Positions 51,196-58,679 of a DNA stretch of 64,000 nt are shown here, piece after piece; the stretch's first letter is position 1; each line of letters opens with the position of its first letter. A model generated the notes under the pieces. That model was not told the DNA's origin, ran no database searches, and saw nothing but the letters and a program-made list of their open reading frames with translations. A program made the translations under genes and the position numbers. Source of the DNA: Streptomyces kaniharaensis. Its GTDB lineage: Bacteria > Actinomycetota > Actinomycetes > Streptomycetales > Streptomycetaceae. The stretch lies in NCBI RefSeq assembly GCF_009569385.1, contig NZ_WBOF01000003.1:434001-498000 (forward strand), given 5' to 3'.

Positions 51196-51562
51196 GCCCG
51201 CGCGGCGCTTGTAGTGGGAGTGTCGGGATCGGGCCCGGCTGCGGCGGGTCTCCGGGACGCTCAGGAGTATGAGGTCTTGCTCGTCGTCGCCGACACCCCG
51301 CCGCGGATGTTGCGGCGGCGCGCCTCCGCGTTCGAAACGGGCTATGACCCGGCGGTCCGCCTCCGTGGGGGAAGTGTGCGGACCGCCGGGGCGTGCCGGC
51401 TGGAAGGGGAGTACCGCCGGACACGGCGGGGAACGAACGCGCTCGGGGTGCCCCATCTTGCTGTCCCCGCGCCTCGCCGTAGACCCTCCAGCCGCGGCGA
51501 GGAGTCGCGTTCGTTCCCACGCATTGGAGACCGTGCCGGGCGTCGCGGATAACACTTTTCCT
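51196..51562. other. Non-coding region with structured element
   Basis: About 370 bp between converging reading directions, with open frames on both strands but no family resemblance. The most distinct content is the nested inverted repeat at 51429-51518, listed separately. Confidence 0.5.
51429..51518. other. Nested inverted-repeat element (possible structured RNA or double terminator)
   Basis: GGGAACGAACGCG (51429-51441) pairs perfectly with CGCGTTCGTTCCC (51506-51518). Inside, CCTCGCCG pairs with CGGCGAGG around a 15-nt loop and GGGG-TG-CCCC could form another small hairpin. A three-part folded structure of 90 nt results. It lies between genes that converge on it, so it may simply terminate both. 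Its multi-stem form is unlike the single-stem terminators elsewhere in the window. Confidence 0.6.
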
Positions 51563-51718
51563 TCAGCGGGTCGCCGGACGGCTGGTCGGGGCCGACTCCG
51601 GTGGCGGCGGGTGGTGACGATGGGCGATGGGGTGGGCCCAGGCGATGAGGGCGAGGAGGAGGGTGAAGGGAAGGACCGTGTAGGCGGTCGCGGTGGTGGG
51701 GGTGACGTCAGGACGCAT
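51563..51718 (-). CDS. Small membrane protein, 51 aa
   Basis: The product reads MRPDVTPTTATAYTVLPFTL and continues through a hydrophobic helix (residues about 13-29) to a His/Pro-rich tail. Its ATG overlaps the end of the ATP-binding gene by 11 bp, so it would be co-translated. No family is recognised; it could be a chance frame. Confidence 0.45.
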   Translation of the reverse strand: MRPDVTPTTATAYTVLPFTLLLALIAWAHPIAHRHHPPPPESAPTSRPATR

Positions 51719-52172
51719 CGGCGCCGCTGTTGGGGAGGTCGAGCTCGGCCCAGATGGTCTTGCCGTTGGGGTGGCGCGGGATGGTGCCCCAGCGGTCGGC
51801 GAGGGCGTCGACGAGGGTAAGGCCGCGCCCGGACTGGGAGTTGGGGTTGAGGCGGGCCGGGAGGACGGGCAGGCGGTCGCCCCGGCAGTCGGAGACCTCG
51901 ATCCGGAGCGTGGTGCCCCGGCGCACGGTGGTGGTGAGCGAGAGGTGCAGCTCGAACCCGCGCCCCGGAACACGTCCGTGCGTGATCGCGTTGGCGGCGA
52001 GCTCCGCGACGATCAGCAACGCGGAGTAGTACGGCTCGGCGTGGGTGAAGTTGAGCCCCCAGGTGGTGAGTTGACGCCGCGCAACGCGCCGGCCGATCGC
52101 CGCACCCTTGGGGCTGGCGGTGAGGACGGTGGTGTGGCGGCGGGGGTCGTCCAGGGGGATTTCAGTCGTCAT
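51708..52172 (-). CDS. ATP-binding protein, anti-sigma-type HATPase
   Basis: The 154-residue single GHKL ATPase domain has an N box (VAELAANAITHGRVPGRGFE), G1 (VSDCRGDRLPVL) and G2 (GRGLTLVDALADRWG). This is the HATPase_c_2 type, as in SpoIIAB/RsbW-like proteins. In Streptomyces these sit beside XRE and DUF397 genes, as here, forming abundant three-part regulatory sets linked to development and antibiotic control. The ATG at 52172 gives the conserved length; earlier starts lack ribosome sites. Confidence 0.88.
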   Translation of the reverse strand: MTTEIPLDDPRRHTTVLTASPKGAAIGRRVARRQLTTWGLNFTHAEPYYSALLIVAELAANAITHGRVPGRGFELHLSLTTTVRRGTTLRIEVSDCRGDRLPVLPARLNPNSQSGRGLTLVDALADRWGTIPRHPNGKTIWAELDLPNSGADAS

Positions 52173-52312
52173 GGGCAAAATCGTGAGGCCTGCGACGTAC
52201 GCTGACCATGACTTCGGCAAGCACGGAGAGTGCTTGTACGGACGCGGAGGGTTCGCCGGTCGGGCGACCCAGATCAATCGCTCGAAAACGCAGTAAGGGG
52301 CGGGTGACGGCC

Positions 52313-53184
52313 ATGGGCGGCGTCGAGAACACGGTCTTCGACGACGGCGAGACGGCGGAGAACTCGGACGGGGTCGCGGAGTTCTACAGCGCGGTGGGAA
52401 AGCAGATCAAGATCTTCCGGGAGCGTGCGGGCCTGACGCAGCGCCAGCTTGCAGAGAGAATCGGGTACAGCGAGGACATGGTCGGGGCGATCGAGCGCGG
52501 CAACCGGACCCCGAGGGTCGAGTACCTCATGGCGGCGGACGAACTCCTGGGTGCTGAAGGTGTGTTGAAGGTCGTTGCCGACGACGTGATGAGGGCGAAG
52601 GTCCGAGTGAGCACGCGCCACCCAGCCTCTCCAAGGCCTTCACCACCGAGGAGGCGAAGGCGATCGAGATCCACGGGTACAGCACCCTCGACATCCCCGG
52701 ACTGCTTCAGACGGAAGCTCACGCTCGGGCGCTGTACGACATGCGCAGGCCGTGGCTCTCTGTCGAGCAGATCGATCAATGGGTGGCGGCGCGACTGGCT
52801 CGGCAGGAGATCCTGAGCAAATGGCCTTTGCCATTGATGAGTTGGGTGCTTGACGAGAGCGTCCTACGGCGCCCCTTGGGCGGTTGGGACGTACACAAGG
52901 AGCAACTGCGCCATCTGCTCAAGGTCGGAGAGATCCGCGGCTTGGAGCTACAGGTGATGCCGCTTGATAGAACGGAGAACGCCGGCATGGGTGGGCCGTT
53001 CACTCTACTCACTCCGCCCGGGCGTCCGCAGATCGCGTACGTCGAGGTCCAGCACGTCAACAGGTTGATCACGGATTCCAGTGAAGTCCGTAACATGGCT
53101 GCAAGGAACGGCACCCTCAGGGCGCAGGCCCTCAACATGAGGGAGTCCTTGGCCTTGATCGAGATGATCCTGGGAGAGCGGTAA
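52313..53184 (+). pseudogene. XRE/DUF5753 regulator with a frameshift
   Basis: The first part has an XRE helix-turn-helix (RERAGLTQRQLAERIGYSED; GAIERGNRTPRVEYLMAADE) up to VMRAKVRVS. At about 52600-52615 the reading shifts by one base. The second frame gives SLSKAFTTEEAKAIEIHGYS, then IPGLLQTEAHARALYDMRRP and WLSVEQIDQWVAARLARQEI, the DUF5753 effector domain, to a normal C-terminus. A single deleted base in GTCCGAGTGAGCACG accounts for the break. Unless it is an assembly error, the regulator is split. The downstream half has an in-frame ATG at 52741 and might be made separately. Confidence 0.8.
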
Positions 53185-53186
53185 GC

Positions 53187-53372
53187 ATGGCCGAGCTGGC
53201 GTGGTTCAAGAGCAGCTACAGCGGTAACGAGGGCGCCGAGTGCATCGAGGTGGCGGAGACGCTCGGTGCCATCCACGTGCGTGACTCCAAGGACAGGAGC
53301 GGCCCGCAGCTGGCGTTCGAGCCAGCCGCGTGGAAGGCGTTTGTGGAGTTCGCCGCGACCGCCGAGGTCTGA
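53187..53372 (+). CDS. DUF397 protein
   Basis: The 61-residue protein has the DUF397 signature LAWFKSSYSGNEGAECIEVA, then IHVRDSKDRSGPQLAFEPAA and WKAFVEF. DUF397 proteins work with the adjacent XRE/DUF5753 regulator, as in WhiJ- and BldB-like loci, probably as its inhibitor. The start lies 2 nt after the regulator stop, implying coupling. Confidence 0.92.
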   Translation: MAELAWFKSSYSGNEGAECIEVAETLGAIHVRDSKDRSGPQLAFEPAAWKAFVEFAATAEV

Positions 53373-53386
53373 AAACCGGCCTCCGG

Positions 53387-53418
53387 ACGGCCCGCCGCTG
53401 GGCAGCGGCGGGCCGTCG
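53387..53418 (+). terminator. Strong terminator after DUF397
   Basis: GACGGCCCGCCGCT and AGCGGCGGGCCGTC form a perfect 14-bp stem with a GGGC loop, 14 nt after the DUF397 stop. Confidence 0.85.
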
Positions 53419-53507
53419 GCGTACCGTCAGAGCACCCTGGAGCAGCCCGTGACCTGGGCCGGTGCGTCACACCAGGCCAATCCCTTGCTCAGCACGGAAA
53501 CCCACGG

Positions 53508-54716
53508 CTACACCTCCGGCGGCAGGGGGTGATCCGGGGCGAGGGCGGCGGCGATGCGGTTCGTGATGATCTGGGCGGTGTTGCCGTCCGGCGTGTTGCG
53601 GCCCTTGGTGGTGGACACGGCGATGGCCAGCCCGTTCGACCGCAGGTAGGCCTGGACGGCGGCGTAGCCGAAGAAGGACGGGTTCTGCACGACCCAGTCG
53701 TTGCTCACGACGACGCCCATGCCGTAGTGCCGGGCCTCGGTGTTCAGCTGGCAGACCGTCGCCGGGCAGGTGTCGGTGGGGCCGCCGAGGCCCACGGTGC
53801 CCGGGTCCAGCAGCTCTTGACGGCTTTGCGGCGAGAGCAGCCGGCCGGAGCCGATGCCCACCGCCGAGGTGGCCAGGTCGCAGATGTCCGTGGTCAGGAC
53901 GGCGCCGGGGGCGGTGGTCCAGGACGGGTTCCAGAAGGTGGACTCCTCGTAGGTGCCGCGTTCGGAGGTGAAGGCGTGCAGCACCGGTGCCGGGATGTCC
54001 GGGGTGAAGCCGTTGCGGGTCTGGTGAAGTCCGAGCGGGCCCATGATGCGCTCTTCCAGCAGGTGGTCGAGCCGGGTGCCGGTGATCTTCTCCAGGGCGG
54101 CACCGAGGATGACGAAGTTGGCGTGCGAGTAGTTCCAGTTGGTTCCCGGCTCGTACCACAGCGGCTGGCTCGTCGAGATGCCCACCAGTTCCTCGGCGGT
54201 CCACTGGCGGAACGGGTCCGCTTCGAGGGCGGCGACGAAGTCCGGGTCCCGGACGTAGTCGACCAGGCCGCTGTCGGAGCTGGCAAGCATCCGCAGGGTG
54301 ATCTCGCCGGCGTGCGGGAGTTCGGGCAACCAGCGTCCGACGGGGTCGTCGAGGCCGACCTCCCCCTCGTCGACGAGCTGGAGCAGGGTGGTGCCCAGGT
54401 AAGCGATGGCCACCGAGCCGGCCCGGAAGTGCATGGCGGGGTCGGCCGGGACGCCGGTCATCGACTCGCCGACCGCGGCGGTGACGAGGTCCCGGCCATC
54501 CTCGGTGACCCGCAGCAGCACGGAGTTGAGGTCGAGCTCCTCCTTGGCCTGTTCCGCGATCCGGAGCGCCTCGCGCCCGGAGTCGTCGTGTGGGGCTGTG
54601 GCGTGGCAGCCGCGGCGGTGACCGTCCTGGTGTGTGGGGACGGCCCCGGTGGCGGGGGCGGCGGCGCCGGTGAGCAGCGTGACACAGAACAAACTGGTGA
54701 TTACTGAGCGTCTCAT
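53508..54716 (-). CDS. Secreted serine beta-lactamase/DD-peptidase-like protein with lost catalytic motifs
   Basis: The 402-residue precursor has a signal peptide (ITSLFCVTLLTGAAAPATGA) and the fold of the penicillin-binding/beta-lactamase superfamily, e.g. TTLLQLVDEGEVGLDDPVGR and PGTNWNYSHANFVILGAALE. The SxxK motif reads S101-V-A-I104, with no lysine. YxN reads Y196-S-H198. The usual H-T-S-G is SDSG, and the K/HxG triad near FFGYAAVQAYL is absent. The domain is full length, so this is probably a non-enzymatic binder or an enzyme with altered chemistry rather than a decayed gene. Confidence 0.8.
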   Translation of the reverse strand: MRRSVITSLFCVTLLTGAAAPATGAVPTHQDGHRRGCHATAPHDDSGREALRIAEQAKEELDLNSVLLRVTEDGRDLVTAAVGESMTGVPADPAMHFRAGSVAIAYLGTTLLQLVDEGEVGLDDPVGRWLPELPHAGEITLRMLASSDSGLVDYVRDPDFVAALEADPFRQWTAEELVGISTSQPLWYEPGTNWNYSHANFVILGAALEKITGTRLDHLLEERIMGPLGLHQTRNGFTPDIPAPVLHAFTSERGTYEESTFWNPSWTTAPGAVLTTDICDLATSAVGIGSGRLLSPQSRQELLDPGTVGLGGPTDTCPATVCQLNTEARHYGMGVVVSNDWVVQNPSFFGYAAVQAYLRSNGLAIAVSTTKGRNTPDGNTAQIITNRIAAALAPDHPLPPEV

Positions 54717-54911
54717 GGCCCACAGTGTCGGCAGCCCCGCATCGCGCGCCCCGCAGCCCGGTACCGACGCGCGACGGGATCACCCGTCAGGGCCGACGGC
54801 GACCGATGGGTGATCCCGACCCAGCGCCCGGTCAGCCCTGCGGGCGGCCCGCCCGCAGGGCTGCGACGACCGCCGTCCCCAGCCTGGCTGCGGGAGCGTC
54901 CGGATCCAAGC

Positions 54912-55355
54912 TCAGGCCGAGGTGGGCGGGATCTCGGTGCCGGGCTCGGCGAGCAGGCGGTAGCGTCCGTTGTCGCTTCGAACGGTGCCGGCCGTGGGCT
55001 GGGGGAAGTGAGTGCCGAGGAGCAGGGCGTCGGTGTCGGCCAGGGCGTCGAGGAGCCGGCCGCGGGTGCGGAGCGCCTGGGCGGGGTCGATGTCGACGCA
55101 ACTGTTCACGTGGGGGTGGGACAGCTGCACGGGGTGGTGGATGCTGTCGCCGGTGATCATTGCCCGGCGGTCGCTGCCGCGCAGTTCCACGGCCACCTGC
55201 CCCGGGGTGTGGCCTGGCGCCGGGACCAGGAAGACACCCGGTCCCACCTCGCGGCCGTCCTCGGGCACGTCGACGCGGCGCACGGCGATGTCGCCGAGGT
55301 TCCATGCCGGACCGGTGGTGGAGGGGACGGTCTGACGGGATGTGACGCTGGGCAT
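54912..55355 (-). CDS. Metallo-beta-lactamase-fold protein, N-terminal half deleted
   Basis: The 147-residue protein has the C-terminal half of an MBL hydrolase: VFLVPAPGHTPGQVAVEL (metal His49), RAMITGDSIHHPVQ (metal Asp70) and LLGTHFPQPTAGT (metal His). The HxHxDH metal motif and first lobe, about 130 residues, are missing. Yet a good GGAGG site and ATG are kept in front of MPSVTSRQTVPS, so an internal in-frame deletion is likely. It is probably inactive as a hydrolase. It lies downstream of a TetR gene with a matching operator in between. Confidence 0.75.
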   Translation of the reverse strand: MPSVTSRQTVPSTTGPAWNLGDIAVRRVDVPEDGREVGPGVFLVPAPGHTPGQVAVELRGSDRRAMITGDSIHHPVQLSHPHVNSCVDIDPAQALRTRGRLLDALADTDALLLGTHFPQPTAGTVRSDNGRYRLLAEPGTEIPPTSA

Positions 55356-55383
55356 GGAGCACCTCCGGGCCTTAAGGCAGACG

Positions 55384-55396
55384 CTTTGCGTTAAGC
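55384..55396 (-). promoter_or_regulatory. TetR operator copy before the MBL-fold gene
   Basis: On the minus strand this is GCTTAACGCAAAG. It overlaps a TTTGC-GTTAA-GCAAA dyad (55385-55399). The same 13-mer recurs with one change at 56017-56029, upstream of the TetR gene itself. Confidence 0.6.
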
Positions 55397-55424
55397 AAAC
55401 TAGGCTGCCCTGGAACGCAACTAT

Positions 55425-56009
55425 TTAGCTTTTAGGCGAGGGGGCGGGGAGAGTCCGGCCGACCGCCGCCTCCACGAGGCGGTTGGTGTAGGCCGCCGAC
55501 AGGTCCGAGGGGCGGAACAGGATGCGGTACATCAGGGGAGCGACGACGATGTCCAGCAGTGTCTCCACATCGGGCACGGCCTCCCCGCGCCCGGCCGCGC
55601 GCACACCGATGGCCTTCAACTGCTCGACGGCGTAGTCGGAGCAGCGGGCCGCGTTGCCGTGTTCGGGGTCGCCCAGCAGGGCATCTCGGATGTACGTACG
55701 GCCCGCCGCCGAGGACATCTCCTCGGCGAACTGCTCCGCCCACGCTTCCAGGTCCGCCCGCAGGCTGCCATGGTCGGCCGGTGCCTCATCGGGTCGCAGC
55801 CGCTCGACGGCCACGTCGGACAGCAGTTCCCGCAGGTCTCCCCAGCGCCGGTAGACGGTGGACGGCGTGACTCCCGCCCGGGCGGCGACCAGGGGCACGG
55901 TGAGCGCGTCGCGGCCCAGCTCCGCCTCGAGTTCTCGTACGGCCTGGTGCACGGACTGCTGGACACGGGCACTGCGCCCGCCGGGGCGTGCGGATGCTCG
56001 GGGATTCAT
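55425..56009 (-). CDS. TetR-family repressor (next to MBL-fold gene)
   Basis: The 194-residue regulator has a TetR helix-turn-helix (DALTVPLVAARAGVTPSTVY, then RRWGDLRELLSDVAVERL) and a C-terminal ligand-binding domain of the TetR_C_16-like type. The ATG at 56009 or GTG at 56015 may be used. Copies of GCTTAAYGCAAAG lie before this gene and before the MBL-fold gene, so it probably represses both. Ligand is unknown. Confidence 0.88.
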   Translation of the reverse strand: MNPRASARPGGRSARVQQSVHQAVRELEAELGRDALTVPLVAARAGVTPSTVYRRWGDLRELLSDVAVERLRPDEAPADHGSLRADLEAWAEQFAEEMSSAAGRTYIRDALLGDPEHGNAARCSDYAVEQLKAIGVRAAGRGEAVPDVETLLDIVVAPLMYRILFRPSDLSAAYTNRLVEAAVGRTLPAPSPKS

Positions 56010-56016
56010 GCTCACA

Positions 56017-56029
56017 GCTTAATGCAAAG
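56017..56029 (-). promoter_or_regulatory. TetR operator copy before the TetR gene
   Basis: GCTTAATGCAAAG matches 12 of 13 bases with the copy at 55384-55396. It sits immediately before the regulator start and overlaps the 3' end of the neighbouring tetR. Confidence 0.6.
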
Positions 56030-56627
56030 AAGTTGCGTCTGGGGTGCAGCTGTCAGCGGCAGTGGCTTTCAGCCCGTCCAGGGTCAGGTCGAGAAGTCGT
56101 TCGGCCTGCTCCCGCTGTTCGGGCTTCGCCGAGGTGAGGGCGATTCCGGCGAGGGCGGCGAACAGGTCGGTCGGGCTGATGTCGGCACGGATCACGCCGG
56201 CGGTGGTGCAGGCCTCCATGAGCGAGCCGATGGCGTTCTGGATCATGTCGTGGCTCTGGGCATGGGGGTTGCTCCCCGAGGCGGCCACGGCTCGCAGGGC
56301 GTCGGCCATGCCGAGTTTGGCCCTGGCGTAGTCCATGAAGAGACGCGTCCATGCGCGCAGGGCTTCGAGCGGCGGCTCGGTCGCGAGGAGATCCGGGACG
56401 ACGTCGCACAGCTGGGCCACTTCATTGCGGTAGGCCGCCTCGACCAGGGCCTCCCGGGTGGGGAAGTTGCGGTAGAGGGTCGCAATGCCCACGCCGGCTT
56501 CCCTGGCGATGCGCTCGAGGTGCGCGTCCAGTCCCTCTTCGGCGAACACGCGCACCGCGGCGGTGAGGATCTTCCCCCTGTTGCGCTGTGCGTCGGCTCT
56601 CAACGGCCGTTCTGCGTCCGGGGCCAT
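56019..56627 (-). CDS. TetR-family repressor (next to SDR gene)
   Basis: The 202-residue regulator has KILTAAVRVFAEEGLDAHLE and IAREAGVGIATLYRNFPTRE, the classical TetR helix-turn-helix, with a C-terminal effector domain. The ATG at 56627 follows a GAGG site. Two 14-bp palindromes lie in the gap to the divergent SDR gene, which is the likely target together with its own promoter. Confidence 0.9.
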   Translation of the reverse strand: MAPDAERPLRADAQRNRGKILTAAVRVFAEEGLDAHLERIAREAGVGIATLYRNFPTREALVEAAYRNEVAQLCDVVPDLLATEPPLEALRAWTRLFMDYARAKLGMADALRAVAASGSNPHAQSHDMIQNAIGSLMEACTTAGVIRADISPTDLFAALAGIALTSAKPEQREQAERLLDLTLDGLKATAADSCTPDATSLH

Positions 56628-56659
56628 CGACGTGCCTCTTTCCTTGTCCGGTTGCCAAC

Positions 56660-56704
56660 TGGAGGAGCCTCCAATTAGTCTCAGATTAAATGGAGGCGCC
56701 TCCA
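56660..56704. promoter_or_regulatory. Twin palindromic operators between tetR and SDR genes
   Basis: TGGAGG-AG-CCTCCA (56660-56673) and the perfect palindrome TGGAGGCGCCTCCA (56691-56704) share the same arms and are spaced 31 bp, about three helical turns. They sit in an AT-rich stretch that fits divergent promoters. The TetR protein encoded beside them is the obvious ligand. Confidence 0.8.
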
Positions 56705-56763
56705 ATTTCATCTCGGGCACCGCGTCGGCGGCCCGCACTCCTCACGTGGAAGGACTGACGATC

Positions 56764-57498
56764 ATGCCAGGAATCGAAGGCAAGGTCGTGGCGATCACGG
56801 GTGCCAGCAGCGGCATCGGCGAGGCGACCGCCCTACTGCTTGCCGAACGGGGCGCCAGGGTCGTCCTCGGGGCACGCCGACCGGAGCGGCTCGAGGCCCT
56901 GGCCGCCCGGATCACACAAGCCGGCGGCGAAGCCGCTTGGACTCGCACCGACGTCACGAGGCGCGAGGACGTCGCCGGGCTCGTCGAACTGGCGCGTGAC
57001 CGATTCGGCAAGCTCGACGTCCTGGTCAGCAACGCCGGGATCGGCCTGATCTCCCCGCTGGACGACCTCCGCGTCGAGGACTGGGAGCAGATGATCGACG
57101 TCAACCTCAAGGGCGTCCTGTACGGCATCGCAGCCGCCCTGCCGGTGTTCAGGGAACAGGGCTTCGGGCACTTCATCAACACCGTCTCCACAGCCGGACT
57201 GCGCATCGTCCCGCTCCAGTCGGTGTACGCCGCCACCAAGAACGCCGTGCGCACCCTCTCGGAGGGGCTGCGCCAGGAAGCCGGTGACAGCCTGCGGGTC
57301 ACCGTCGTCTCACCGGGCGTCACCCGCACGGAGTTCACAGAGCCCATGGCACCCGAGATGAAGGCCCAAGTCGACGACACCATGGGCAAGATCGCGATTC
57401 CGCCGGACGCCGTCGCGCGCGCCATCGCCTTCGCCATCGAGCAGCCGGACACCGTCGACGTGGGCGACATCGTCGTCCGCCCTACCGCGCAGGGTTAG
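56764..57498 (+). CDS. Short-chain dehydrogenase/reductase
   Basis: The 244-residue classical SDR has the nucleotide motif TGASSGIGEATALLLAERGA and DVLVSNAGIG. The catalytic serine lies in NTVSTAGLR, and YAATK carries the catalytic Tyr and Lys. ARRPERL after strand 2 suggests NADP preference. It reduces or oxidises an unknown carbonyl compound. It is divergent from a TetR gene across twin operators, so it is probably induced by its substrate or a related compound. Confidence 0.92.
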   Translation: MPGIEGKVVAITGASSGIGEATALLLAERGARVVLGARRPERLEALAARITQAGGEAAWTRTDVTRREDVAGLVELARDRFGKLDVLVSNAGIGLISPLDDLRVEDWEQMIDVNLKGVLYGIAAALPVFREQGFGHFINTVSTAGLRIVPLQSVYAATKNAVRTLSEGLRQEAGDSLRVTVVSPGVTRTEFTEPMAPEMKAQVDDTMGKIAIPPDAVARAIAFAIEQPDTVDVGDIVVRPTAQG

Positions 57499-57606
57499 GG
57501 CCCGTCTTCACGCACGACAAGCCAACACCCGCCCGACAAACGCCCCTTGTACGGCTCAGGGCTGCCGCTGTACGGCGTCCGCGGCAGTGCCGTCCGAATG
57601 CGGTCG

Positions 57607-57635
57607 GGGCCCGCCGGCGCGGTGCCGGCGGGCCC
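57607..57635. terminator. Terminator between SDR and lipoprotein genes
   Basis: GGGCCCGCCGGC and GCCGGCGGGCCC form a perfect 12-bp stem around a 5-nt loop, between convergent genes. Confidence 0.8.
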
Positions 57636-57647
57636 TGACGGGGGTGA

Positions 57648-58415
57648 TCAACCCTGGGCGGTCTTGAGCTTGTCGAGCTGCTGCTTGACCCACTTCTGGT
57701 CCGGCATGTCGGTGTCGGCGAGGGCCGAGTCGGCGACCATCGTGATCACGTCTCCGGTGCGGACGAAGACGTAGGTCTTCGTCTCGATCAGCGTGTTCTG
57801 ACCGCCGTCCTCGTGGTACTCGGCCTTCAGGGCCAGGGTGGCGTCGCCGGACGACTGGTAGGTGGCCTTGCTGAACTTGGCCTGGTGCTTCGGCTCGGGC
57901 ATGTTCGTGATGGTGACCTTGAAGTTCGCGCAGGACGCGAGAGCCGACTCGGCGGCGGCCATGGCCTTCTCCGCCTGCCCGGGCGCGTACTGGGTGAGGT
58001 GGATCTCCAGGTACTCGCGGCCCATACCGTGGTAGTAGGCGCCCGTGGCGGAGGCGACCGGTGCCTGGGCGGCGTTCCCGGCGTCGTCCAGGTCCACGAT
58101 GGGCTGGCAGGCGGGCTTGTCCGCGGTCTGCTTGTGCTCGTGCTGGGGCGGGCCCACGACGGACCGCTGCTCGTCCGCGTCCAGGTCCTTCTTGGTGAGC
58201 AGCGCCTTGACGAGCTGGTCCTGCGTCAGCGGCTTCGCTGCTGCCTTGCCCGGCCCCGACGTGGCGGGCGCGGCACCCGTGGGCGCCTTGGACACGGCGC
58301 CGGTGGCGGACGCGGAGCCGGACGGGATCGGGTCGTCGCCGGGGCCGCAGGCCACGAGCGTCAGGGCGAGCGGCGCGATGGCGGCCGTGACCAGGGCAAT
58401 ACGCGTAGAACGCAT
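57648..58415 (-). CDS. Putative lipoprotein
   Basis: The 255-residue precursor has a signal peptide (ALVTAAIAPLALTLVACGPG) with lipobox LVAC and an Ala/Pro/Thr linker. A folded domain with KPLTQDQLVKALLTKKDLDA, PACQPIVDL, YLEIHLTQY and ITMVADSALA follows. The pattern is typical of PknH-type sensor-like or DUF-type actinomycete lipoproteins with one disulfide (two Cys in the mature domain). Specific function is unknown. Confidence 0.78.
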   Translation of the reverse strand: MRSTRIALVTAAIAPLALTLVACGPGDDPIPSGSASATGAVSKAPTGAAPATSGPGKAAAKPLTQDQLVKALLTKKDLDADEQRSVVGPPQHEHKQTADKPACQPIVDLDDAGNAAQAPVASATGAYYHGMGREYLEIHLTQYAPGQAEKAMAAAESALASCANFKVTITNMPEPKHQAKFSKATYQSSGDATLALKAEYHEDGGQNTLIETKTYVFVRTGDVITMVADSALADTDMPDQKWVKQQLDKLKTAQG

Positions 58416-58624
58416 GGTTCGGAAATCCCCCGAGATCAGAACGGATCACTTGACGGTGTCAGTCGGCCGATGAGACTGGATCATGGATCGCTGACGGCCG
58501 ATCAAGTTACCGCATGATGCCGACGCCTCCGTGGCCGGGACCAACCCGTGACATGCCTGGCACGGTTTCGCTCCAGAGCACCCATCCCACTGACCAAGGG
58601 CACACACCCGTGAGGTGAGCCAGG

Positions 58625-58671
58625 CGATCGGGAGCAGGAAGTCGGCCACACCGACTTCCTGCTCCCGATCG
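58625..58671. terminator. Very long perfect hairpin terminator
   Basis: A perfect 21-bp stem with a CCACA loop ends 8 nt before the P450-reductase stop. The left arm starts CGATCGGGAGCAGG and the right arm ends CTCCCGATCG. It is the longest perfect stem in the window. Confidence 0.85.
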
Positions 58672-58679
58672 GTCGCTGC

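Noticed and set aside
51214..51552. Plus-strand frame beginning MGVSGSGPAAAGLRDAQEYE
   Set aside because: It has protein-like patches but no recognisable family and becomes low complexity. It also overlaps the structured inverted repeat. I kept the region as non-coding.
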